From positions 17,865,425-17,929,424 of the forward strand of contig NC_049988.1 of assembly GCF_000003815.2 (NCBI RefSeq): a DNA stretch of 64,000 nucleotides, given 5' to 3'. The notes under the pieces were generated by a model, which did not search any database, was not told the origin of the DNA, and saw nothing but the letters and a program-made list of their open reading frames with translations. Positions 35,337 through 44,940 of the stretch are shown one piece after another. Within the stretch, counting starts at the first letter, position 1. The number at the start of each line of letters is the position of its first letter. The position numbers and the translations under genes are program-made. The stretch comes from Branchiostoma floridae. Taxonomy: Eukaryota > Chordata > Leptocardii > Amphioxiformes > Branchiostomatidae.

Positions 35337-35460
35337 TTATATAGAACTCCACGGCCATGAAGCAGCTGTGACCTTGAGCGGATGTCACACGACCTTGGGG
35401 CAGGTAAACTTTCCGTATCCGCCCCTCCTATACGCGGCAGTCAAACCTCCCGTATCCGTA
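35337..35460 (-). promoter_or_regulatory. Promoter of paralogue A (TATA box and conserved upstream block)
   Basis: TATATAA at 35343-35337 on the minus strand. Upstream lie CAGCTG, then TCAAGGTCA (35377-35369), a half site of the type bound by NR5A/ERR nuclear receptors, then GTGTGACATC, then two CGGATAC motifs (35421-35415 and 35458-35452). The order of these blocks is shared with paralogues B and C with losses. Binding is inferred from motif identity only. Confidence 0.7.
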
Positions 35461-35469
35461 AGGTGACGA

Positions 35470-36250
35470 TGGTATAAATATCTCTTTGTCGTGTGCCGAC
35501 CTTGTGAGGTCTCGTTCAATATTGCAAATATGTGTTGTTGCTATTTTCAAAGCCTCTTACTGTTACAGGAAGTACCATGACATGCGCATCAATGATGTTA
35601 TAAGATCTTTTACTGAAAAAAGATGAAAAATTCCAACTGAGACATAAATAAGTACGTTCGTCTGAAATTACTTGAACTTTACATTCGGCATTTTTTGGAA
35701 GTCGGATGAGTACTTTGCCCTTCGTAATACTTTTAGTAGTCCATTTGATCAAACAGTATACATAGCCTTTGCATAGTAGCCATGGATTTTAAATTTTTAT
35801 GTATGGTTTAAGACTGGAGATAAACGACACACTGCTGATTACCTCAATTTAATGATCGTCTTTGAGAACTTTGAGTGTAGTTCTTTTGCGTATTTTTGGT
35901 GCAATTTCTGAACATTTGGAGGTGTCTAAGACAGTTAAGTCTAAACCTAAACAATTAAGTCTCGACTTGTAGATCTGGCTGGCCAGGCACGTTTGCAGCT
36001 TTTTATTTCATTCCTGTTTCTGTCAATTTCAAAATGGGTTATACATATTTAGACCACTGCTCCAGCCATGGAGTTGAACACACATACCACTACCAGTGGA
36101 CTAACCTCTAGTGTAGTGATTTGTGTGGCCCAGTGGAGATGGGCACCGCCATATGCACACTTGGTGCGGAAATAGCTTTGCGGAGAGGACAAAAGACAGT
36201 TGGGATCTATAAAACGACTGGATACTAGGCTAACTGAGCTATAAATTTTT
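35470..36250. other. Spacer between paralogues A and B, no gene seen
   Basis: No exon supported. The sequence from 35500 to 35760 is similar to 41320-41540 upstream of B (shared phrases such as gttgctatttt, caaagcctcttact and catgacatgcgca), showing that the duplication unit extends at least 0.4 kb upstream of the promoter. Confidence 0.6.
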
Positions 36251-36264
36251 TTTTTTTCGTTCCC

Positions 36265-36640
36265 GCAAACAGCCGAGCCCCGGGTTGGAAATGTGGTTCT
36301 AGTATAATTATGAGGCCAATCGAGATAATGGCACGCGCTCAATATGGCCCTGCAAGCTGTAAAATCATAGCAATTAGGGAAGTAATAATGTGTATCTGTT
36401 TAAATGTATTAGTGTATTCGTATTGGCACCGTTTGTCGCCATTCCTCGACACTGTGACCTGCTTGTGTCAGAGGTCATGCACATAAGTTTGCAACCGGGC
36501 GGGTCATGTGACCACTGGACTGGTGCATGTTTTGTGTGGTTGAAATCTCACGAGAGCATACGAGATTTGTGTCTTTTCAAAATGGTTCTGGAGATTTTGT
36601 AGGTCAGGATGGGCAGCCAAATTTGAATCGACATAAATCA
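36265..36640 (+). repeat. 370 bp repeat, left member of an inverted pair flanking paralogue B
   Basis: Matches the reverse complement of 42040-42412 along its length: gccccgggttggaaatgtg, then aatgtgtatctgtttaaatg, then cattcctcgacactgtgacc, then ggagattttgtaggtcagga. No coding potential is evident. Confidence 0.8.
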
Positions 36641-37350
36641 ATATTACCATGCTTGGCGAAGCCTTATTCTCAGTATCAAATATTCATTACGAGGAATAGT
36701 CTACCAGGTCGTGGATTACTTCAAGAAATGGTTGCCTCCATGCGAGTTGATTACACACAGAGAGTTGACCGAGATGGACTACCAAGTAAGGTAGTCCCAT
36801 ATATAGTCTTTTGAGCCTGAAGGGGCAGTATGTTATTACCCACTGTGTCTTGAGCAGATCCATGTCTTGGAAGCCACCTCCAATTGACTGTTGCTATGAG
36901 TATCACTGGAACCACATTTCTTCTCCATAAGGTCATATGCTATTGATTTGATTATATGGATGATATCCACGCGCGTATTAAATTTCGATCGTGTCCAAAA
37001 GTTTTGAACCATACTGTAACTCATGATGATGATGATGTTAGTCGTACAAAGTGGCCGAAAGATGAGAAATTATCTGCCGTAGATCTAAACCTTTTCGCAC
37101 CATGTTTTTTTGGTTTCCAGACAGCTACGCGAAACAAGCTCGTCTCACAGAGAGCGATGACTGGTTGACCCAATAGGAGAAACGTTAAGCCCTGGTCGTA
37201 CTTTCCATTGCCTTTTCCAAAGATACGGCGGCAATGACAGCATTGTACACCTTAACAATAGACAAGGGGATATACAAACATACACATAAACATGTCAATA
37301 GATAAGAAAAGAAAGAGGCATCATCAGGTCCGAGGTACCCTTACATTTAC

Positions 37351-37356
37351 TTTATT
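37351..37356 (-). terminator. Polyadenylation signal of paralogue B
   Basis: AATAAA about 110 bases after the stop. The surrounding 3' untranslated sequence is nearly identical to that of paralogue C. Confidence 0.78.
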
Positions 37357-37466
37357 TCCGATGACGGCGAAAGAAATGTCCTTGACCTACAAAAACACCA
37401 TTGAGTTTGCGGCTAAGCAGCAGTGTCTTAGATGTAATTCAGTCGGTAGGAACATTCTCTGCGTGT

Positions 37467-40361
37467 TTAGGCGGTGGTGTCGGCGCCGAAGGTCTCGCTG
37501 AAGTGGTTGGAGACAGAGTCGATGATGGTGTTGGCGTCATCGATGTAGGGCTGGGTGACACCAGTCAGGGAGTCTGTGTTTTAAAAAGAGAGGGAAAAGA
37601 ATGCATTAGCTTTATAATATCAGCTAAATAATGGATGAAATAGGCTAGTATTCTGTTAGCGTTGCCCACAACGTCAAAGGAGGCTAAGAGATACATGAGG
37701 GTAGACAAGTACTGCTGAAAGAAAATTGATGGCTGGTCTCAATTTGATAGAAAAAGACTAGAAAATCGCAGTCTGGTAACATATCTGTACAAGTAACACT
37801 TAAATGTACAGTAGTATAGGACAATCAAAATTACAAACTCAATAGAAATGATTATAATCCATAACCGTCATTAAACTGTAGGCAGCGGTACATAGATGTA
37901 CATGGAGGTAAACTTACCGATAGTCTGGCTGACGGTGGTGCTGACGTTGTCGAGGAAAGCTGTGCCGTGGTCGATCACCTGGGCACCGACAGCGGTGGCG
38001 GCATCAACGAGCTACAAAGAAAACACATCGATGGTTACTGAAATGTTGATGAATATCTACTTCTTTGTATAGGTATGAATTAAATTCCTCGTTGTACATC
38101 AAACGCTTTACCCAAATCAAAACCATCATAAACTGAACTTCTTAAAACTACCGACATGTAGTTATTTACTAGATAGACACTAGACTGTCCAGCAACAAAA
38201 GACGTCTCGCGTTTACCTCCGTTAGCAAACAAATTACTAGTGTTGGTGCTCCTGCGAGTTTTACACATCATTTTTAAAACATGTACTTCGGGAATTGCGA
38301 TCAACCGTCTGCAGGAATAAATTGTTCATAAGAGGTGGCATCTCTCTCCAGGGTGTTCTATTTTCGAGACAGAACTCTACTTTCGACACAGGACTCGCGG
38401 TTCAACATGGCACGTGGTTCCACAATGATAATTTTGGTCGTCTTTCAATTTTCCTGGCCGGAAAGACAACACCTTGTCAAGAAGCGTACGTAAAAACATT
38501 GCCGTGGAGAATAAAGAGGCAATTTTCGACACAGAACTCCACAATGATAATTTTTTTCGTCTTTCAATTTTCCTAGAAAGGTAAGAAAGACCACGTTAAG
38601 AAGCATTGCTGTAGATTGAAGAGGAGATCTATGTTCTGGCGACTGACCTGGTTGAAAGCCAGGGAAGCCTGGTCGATGACGGGCTGGAAGATGGTGGACA
38701 CACCGGCAGCAAGGTCGTCGAAGAAGCCACGGGACTGAAAAGATGAATCAAAACATAAGATAAAGACCTGAAAGTCATTCTAGTTTTGTTAGACCTCTTT
38801 TTTACCGCTTGATGAAAGGTAGCAGATGCGTTATGGACCTCTGACCGTTCATTACACTTATCCAGATGCTTTCTGTATTTTGTAAAGATCTAATGCGAAC
38901 TTTATGTGTATTTCTGTTCTAAAACGTCTAACTACACTGGAATATTGTATCATCTTGTGTGATTCTTGCTCCAGAAGTACGGTACGTCTCATGCAATCAT
39001 TGGTCTGCCTATCCGTGGTGACACAAGCGCAGGGAACTCACCATCTTCTTGGCAACAACAGCCTTCATCTTCTGGCCGGTCATGGCGATCTTGCTCTTGG
39101 CCTTCAGGTTGTTCTTCTTCAGAAGACCTGAAAACAAAATTTCAAGAGCAGGCTACCGAAAGATGCTGGAACTATCAAGACAAACGCCGAATGTGACGTT
39201 AGATTCCGTACATATATGTATGCAAGAATTAGTAAAATGGAAATGATGAAGGGAAAGACGCATGAACATCAGATCAACTAGCTCGTAAAGATGATAAACT
39301 GTTTTCCGCAGGCTCTAACAAAAAGGAATTCTTACAGGTAAAACACTATTAGTTTAGACAGGTTGGTAGAGACAAGCACGATGTATGAATTTGACAAGTT
39401 TGACAGACACTCACGCTTAGTGGTGGTGATAGCCTGAGCCGGGTCGGTGGTGGTGGTCCCGAACAGGGAGTCGATAGTGCCGGTGAGAGCGTCCTGGACG
39501 TTCTGGATGGCCTGGGTGGTGTGCTCCAGAAGACCCTGGACGCCATCGTGGATGATCTGGCCGATCTCGGTCTGGAACTCCTGGCGCTTCCTCTTGCCGC
39601 TGACGAGACCGGTCAGAGAATCTCCCAGACTTTGAACCGCTTCTCCCACCAGCTGTTGGGCGGTCTGGCCGAGGACGGGCACGTAGGTGTCCAACAGTTC
39701 TGAAGAAAGACGCTAGGCGTAATTAGACGTTAGGCGTATTATCTGAAACGCTATTCTCTGCATTTTAAGGGCAAAATTTGCTGCACAAGTTTAATGGAAT
39801 TTCTATTAAAATACACAATGCTTTCGGCGTAGGTCTTTGAGGGCGACTCTCCCCACATATTTTCATCATGTCCGACACCAGCGGTGCGAGGCGTCGCAAT
39901 GGAGGTCTGGGGAAATTTTGACATCTAGATCCTCTGAAAAGCCATTTTCTTGCCAGACTAAGCTAAATTCAATGACAATTCTATTAGAGAAAAATACTTT
40001 TAAGGTCGACGGCCCCCCTCCCAACATATTTTCACTATTGCTAGCGCTGGAGGCGCCAGCCGTCGCAAGGGGGGTCTGGGAAATCTCAAATCTGGACCCT
40101 TTCAAGCGCAATTTCCTGCATTTTGAGGGGCAAATTTTGCTGTTAAATTAGCAAATCCAATTCAAAGAACCAGTGAAGTTTGCTTTGACCCTTGTCTGAT
40201 GTTCTAATGATAAATAACCTGAACAAGTCACCTTGTGCGGCGGTTTGGGCGGTGGTGAGGATGCCGTCCAGGGCGGCAGTGGTGGCGGCGGCCAGATCGT
40301 CCAGGAGACCCGCCTGGGCACCTCCGAGGCACAGCAGAGCGATCACGATAAACGCCTTCAT
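37467..40361 (-). CDS. Paralogue B: secreted cysteine-free helical protein, 262 aa, six coding exons
   Basis: Function not recognised. Coding exons: 40361-40232, 39699-39415, 39127-39042, 38734-38648, 38011-37918, 37573-37467, in the same phases as A and C. The signal peptide MKAFIVIALLCLGGAQA is cut before GLLDD. The mature chain lacks cysteine. It carries SGKRKRQEF about 70 residues in and TTKR at the exon 3-4 junction; both are dibasic or tetrabasic and could be proprotein convertase sites. The third coding exon encodes a strongly basic helix (NNLKAKSKIAM ... VAKKM), longer than in A. One N-x-S sequon (NVS) is in exon 6. The C-terminus is ETFGADTTA. The same locus layout as A (SINE in intron 1, TATA promoter) shows direct duplication. 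Confidence 0.9.
39765..40145. repeat. Diverged ~180 bp tandem repeat in an intron of paralogue B
   Basis: Two-plus units share tgcattttaagggcaaa/tgcattttgaggggcaaa, cccacatattttca, gcgtcgcaatggaggtctgg and a following aaatttt. Related units in the opposite orientation occur at 42840-43340. Confidence 0.7.
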
Positions 40362-40417
40362 GATCTGAAAGGCAGAGGTGATGATATGTTAGACAGATGC
40401 TTTGTACAGTATTGGTG

Positions 40418-40660
40418 GCTTTGGTGTGGCGCAACTTGTAGAGCACTTGGCTCGGAATCAAAAGGTCCCGAGTTCGATACCCACCATGCCCTGACATTGT
40501 TCCCTTGGGAAAGACACTTTACACGACTTTCCCTGGCGGTGGAATGACGCCCACCAAGTCTCTTCGTCTTTGTGCCAAAAGCATATTACGGGTTTGGTGC
40601 CTCAATGTGCCAACATCTGCACATTGACATCAACCAAGAACCGTTATTTTTTTTTTCAAA
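40418..40660 (+). repeat. tRNA-derived SINE in intron 1 of paralogue B
   Basis: A-box region gtggcgcaacttgtagagca and B-box region gagttcgataccc, body tttacacgactttccctggc, tail ending aagaaccgttattttttttt. Same position and orientation as in paralogue A. Confidence 0.83.
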
Positions 40661-40800
40661 TTGTACGGGGGAAATTCCCATTGCTTTTTTTCGACGAAGT
40701 ACGATGACCAATGACCAAGACTTTACGCCCTGTCTTTAAGTACTGAAACTTTGGTCCTGAGGCAGTGTCGCTAACCACATTAACGGCCTCATCACATTAA

Positions 40801-40842
40801 CGGCCTCATCACATTAACCATATTGTTAATGTGATGAGGCCG
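40801..40842. repeat. Perfect 18 bp inverted repeat with 6-base loop
   Basis: The arm cggcctcatcacattaac (40801-40818) is exactly complementary to 40825-40842. Part of the left arm is also tandemly duplicated just upstream (about 40777-40800). Paralogue A has only a single diverged arm near 35036-35055. Confidence 0.85.
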
Positions 40843-41088
40843 GCGAATAGTGATAACTTTGAGTCAATGTCGTAAACGTTTGTTATACTCGCCAAGTGAT
40901 TATACCCCCCACAAATTGAATGAATCCCAGGTTTAGATAGAAACACTCTATTAACTACAATCAACTTTCGCAAAAAAAGACTCAGTTTTACTACGTTTAC
41001 TTATAAAAACAAAGGAAAGAATTCAAACGCTATACTTACTGTTTTACCAGGGTAGTTGAGCAAGAACACCAAGACAAGTAACTCTCAC

Positions 41089-41112
41089 CGTTAGATGTAC
41101 GAGTGGATGGGA
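41089..41112 (-). other. Non-coding first exon of paralogue B (approximate 5' end)
   Basis: Ends at an AACG|GTGAGAG donor identical to that of A; the exon text (ccatccactcgtacatc) is nearly identical in A and B. The 5' end is estimated from the TATA box. Confidence 0.65.
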
Positions 41113-41132
41113 CGACGTAAAGCGTCTGGCGG

Positions 41133-41250
41133 TTATATAGAACTCCACGGACATGACGCAGCTGTGATATGGAGCGGATGTCACACGACCTTGGGCAAAC
41201 TTTCCGTACCCACCCCTCCTATACGCGGCAGTCAAACCTCCCGTATCCGT
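41133..41250 (-). promoter_or_regulatory. Promoter of paralogue B
   Basis: TATATAA at 41139-41133. The upstream block resembles A (CAGCTG, GTGTGACATCC, one CGGATAC at 41249-41243). However, the nuclear-receptor-type half site is altered (tgatatgga in place of tgaccttga) and the proximal CGGATAC has become gggtacg. If those sites matter, B should be regulated differently. Confidence 0.68.
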
Positions 41251-41639
41251 AAAAAGGCGACGATTTCATAGATAGGGTGATTGCTTTGTCGTATCACCTG
41301 ATATCCGTTGTAAGGTCTCGTTCGATATTTCAAATATGTGTTGTACGTTGCTATTTTTCAAAGCCTCTTACTATTACATGAAGTAACATGACATGCGCAA
41401 CGATGTTCTAAGAAATTTTACTGAAAGGCAATCAACGAAAGTTTGAGATGAATAATTCCGGAAACACAAGTGCCTTCGTTTTTCTGAAATCGTCTTACCT
41501 GAACTTCACATGTGGCAAAGTAAATCGACGGAAGTCGGAGGAAAACTTTGTCTTTGGAATTAACCTGGTTTCTGTCCCAGCCATAAAGTCGCCTCTGGCA
41601 AATATTTCATAAAGTACTCCACGAGATGGTAGACTATTT

Positions 41640-41895
41640 ATTGTATCTGTATATGTATCTATATAGCCGGTATAACAGCCATTCGGCGTAACACACCAGC
41701 TTCGCAGGCTCGCGGCGCGGCAGCAGCTGGTTATATTACACTGAACGACCAGTCACACCTAACTTTTGCACATCTACCTGCAAGCGTTCTTTAAAGCTAT
41801 CCAGAGAAGGTGCCCCTACTGTATGTGCTTGGTGATAACAAATTCCACTCTACGATAGTTCTGGGAAAATACGAATTTTTAAACACATCAACCAT
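41640..41895 (-). mobile_element. Non-LTR retrotransposon 3' fragment
   Basis: The minus strand reads NSYFPRTIVEWNLLSPST, then after a one-base frameshift VGAPSLDSFKERLQVDVQK. This is the conserved end of the reverse transcriptase ORF in CR1/jockey-like elements (N-S-F-x-P-R-T-I-x-E-W-N ... S-L-x-x-F-K). It ends in a tgtatct-rich tail. Broken and 5'-truncated. A sister fragment is at 48240-48425. Confidence 0.75.
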
Positions 41896-42039
41896 AGGTT
41901 AGTAACTGATAACTGGTATTTGAAGTCATGGCTGTTTCTTGTTCTTTTTTGAGCTGGAAATTTTGTTAATGGATTTTTGTTATGGATATTTAATACTGGG
42001 CATAATGATTTGCCTTTAAGTTATTAATATTATTGATTT

Positions 42040-42412
42040 TTGTAGACTCAAAAGTTGGCATCCCATCCTGACCTACAAAATCTCCAGGGCCATTTTGAAA
42101 CAACACAAGTCTCGTATGCTCTCGTGAGATTTCTACCGCATGATCACATGACCCGACCGAGTTTGTCGAGCTTTGTGCATGACCTCTGTCACGAGCAGGT
42201 CACAGTGTCGAGGAATGGCGGGAAACGGTGCCAATACAAATACACTGATACATTTAAACAGATACACATTACTAGACTTACTAAATTGCTAGGATGCTAC
42301 AGCTTGCAGGACCGCAACGCAATTGCATTGAGCGATTACCATTTGATACTATCTTGATTGTTGGCCTTATGCTGGGGTCACATTTCCAACCCGGGGCCCG
42401 GCCGGGCTGTCA
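42040..42412 (-). repeat. 370 bp repeat, right member of the inverted pair flanking paralogue B
   Basis: Reverse complement of 36265-36640 with moderate divergence. It ends next to ccaacccggggcccggccgg, shared with the fold-back element at 32231-32420. Confidence 0.8.
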
Positions 42413-42539
42413 CAAGTTTCAAAGCAATGTCAAAAGATGAAAAAAAGTTTGTCATCAGCACGTACAAGCTGTACTACATATCTCTAATGTTGTGTACATG
42501 TCCATAGACACTTGTGGGTTCGAATGACCGAGTAGCTTA

Positions 42540-43340
42540 CTCCCCAAGCAGAGGTTGAAGGCCACGAATGCGCAGCGTAGCTGCGCGGGGGGAGAGCACG
42601 AGAGGGGGGTTTCCCCCCCTCTCTTTGGGGGGGTTTGGGGGGCCTCCCCCGAGAACTTTTTAAAATAAAGAGGCTCTCTGGTGCATTTTAGAGCCATTTC
42701 TGTGCAAAAATAACCAACAAATCAACACTGACTTTTAGGGCTGAACAAATATAATAAACGAAAGAACACTGATTTTTATAGCAATCTCACATTCAACAAT
42801 CATATTTTTGGCATGGGGGAACGGCCATCGAAACATGTCTTGAGCCGGGGGGAGGGCCATTGAAAAAAAAATGCCTATTAAAACGGGGCCTTAAAAATAC
42901 AAGCAAAATGTGCCCCTAAAACGCAGGAAATGAAGTTTCAGATGGTCAAGATTTCAATTTTTCTCTGGACGTGCCTGGCGACGGCTTGCGCCTCCGGCGC
43001 CCACGACGCTCTGGCGCTCGTCGCCATCAAAAATCTTTTCCCCTGACAGAAATGTCATTACATTTAGCATAGTCTACCAGCAAAGTTTATCCCTCAAAGT
43101 GCAGAAAATCCTGTTTCAGAGGGTTCAAATTTCAACATTTTTCTCCAGATCTACCTTGCGACGGCTCGTGCGCTCAAAGTTGTGAAAATACGTTGGGGGC
43201 GTCGTCGCCCTCAATAATATAAGCTAAAAACCCTACTAGAAAGGCTATTAAACTTAGCTTAGTCTGCCAGCAAATTTGTCCATCAAAAGTTAGGAAAGAT
43301 CGTTTCAGATAGTCAAGATTTCAAAATTTTTCCGGGAGAG
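42540..43340. repeat. Repeat-rich block: G/C-run element and tandem units
   Basis: 42560-42660 holds gcgcagcgtagctgcgcggg with long G and C runs. 42840-43340 holds about three diverged units with ctaccagcaaagtttatccc/ctgccagcaaatttgtccat and gcgacggctcgtgcg, inverted relative to 39765-40145. No gene. Confidence 0.65.
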
Positions 43341-43559
43341 CATGCCACCGGACCCCCTAGGATTACGTCAATATAGTTCACCCTCCCCATAAGAAATTTG
43401 CTGCAGCCGCCTCTGTCGTGTAATTCCATGTTCGCACGAAGTTTACGAAGCCTAAAATTGGTATCAATATCAATCCTGTGTGCATCGGTTCTTTGTAAAC
43501 GGAATGGTTCACGGACGGCAACGGGATGAAACATTATTTACGATGTTTACTTTCGTGAC

Positions 43560-44820
43560 GGCGGGCTCTCTGCTGCGTGCATATATGACGCAATCATGCA
43601 TATGATGGCGAGAAAATTTTTCGGCAAGTTTGTTGGTTGGCCGAAATAACTCCCGTTTTGGAATGATTACAGCAGTATTGCAGCGGTTTTCGTCACGATA
43701 TCACTAAAATGTACCCAAGTCTCTTCCAAGTAGAACATTAATTTAGTTTCTTTTGTGTAAATATCGTACATGTGTAGTGGAAAAGATCGCCGTTTTTTTT
43801 TTTACCTGACCCATTTTGCATCAGCCCTCCCCCCGGTAAATATCGTCAAGTCCCTTAGCGGAGACATATCGTAAGTTTGACACATTTTTACTCCTGACAT
43901 TTACCGTCACAGTATGAATGAATGAATGTTTAACATGTATTGTATCCTGCGTCGCTCAGTCCACATGGGCTAATAGGGCATCAAAATAGCAAATATAATA
44001 ACAATATTAGAGTCAGATGGAACATAAGCGAGGTCCGAAGGAGGGCGGGAGTATTGCCAACGTCCTGGTTACGAAACATTCTGGCTATGCCCGCAAAGAC
44101 CGACACAATGAGGAAGTAAAAGCGGGAGGAGTGCGCCTTGGTATTGTTGGTTAGCGGCTTGGTATTGTCGCCGCTTCGCTGAAACTTTCGCTGATTTTCT
44201 GGATTTATTTGTGGAATTTCTTTTTTTTTTGTGGTCCAGCCGAATTTTTTTTGGGGTCCAGCCAAAGGGGGGGCGCGCGCCGGGTGCGCCCCCCCTAAAT
44301 CCGCGCATGGTTAGCTGACAGTAAAAGGCGGCATATAAAAAATGGCAAGATTTTCCCCCCATCAACCTCTGCATGCTTGAGGAGTTGAGCTCGAATATAC
44401 GTAGTTAGGCTGGCGGACACAAGATTAAAGGCCTTTGATTCGATTCCTAACTCCACCCTGGTCTAAAATGTCTGACGTCAGTGTGTGTGTGTGTGTGTGT
44501 GTTGGGGGGGGGGGGCGGAAGATGCAGATCTCCGCCTTGTATTAATTCCCTAGGCACAGTGGATATTAATCAACTGATTCTACGGGCTCACATAGTCCAT
44601 CATGTCCGAAGATGACTGTCAGAGTGTACTCAAAACGCTTAAGGGATTTTTCCTCATAAGACGTCCTTTCACATAAGTACAATATGACCTGGTCTAGTCC
44701 TCGGATAATCCTAAATCGGGACTATACAAACATACACAATGCCATAAACACGTCAGCCTAGCCCTCACTAGACATAGGTGATGTAGGAAAACAAAGAGGC
44801 ATTATCAGATCCGAGTTACT
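43560..44820. other. Spacer between paralogues B and C; repeats only
   Basis: A (GAAT)n-tipped segment at 43915-43935 and a terminus-like string near 44265-44312 (gggtgcgccccccctaaatccgcgc) suggest old transposon remnants. A TG microsatellite followed by a G run lies at 44480-44515. No exon supported. Confidence 0.5.
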
Positions 44821-44825
44821 TTATT
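44820..44825 (-). terminator. Polyadenylation signal of paralogue C
   Basis: AATAAA about 115 bases after the stop, in a 3' untranslated region almost identical to that of B (shared tgtccttgacctacaaaaac on the plus strand). Confidence 0.78.
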
Positions 44826-44940
44826 TCGGATAACGGCGAAAGAAATGTCCTTGACCTACAAAAACACCATTGAGTTTGCGGCTAAGCAGTGTCTTAGATG
44901 TACTTCAGTCGGTAGGAACCTTCTCTACGAGCCCTCGTGT

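Noticed and set aside
43981-44374. Minus-strand frames with Lys/Gln-rich and hydrophobic parts
   Set aside because: They overlap transposon-like termini and homopolymer runs; no domain recognised and no splice context.
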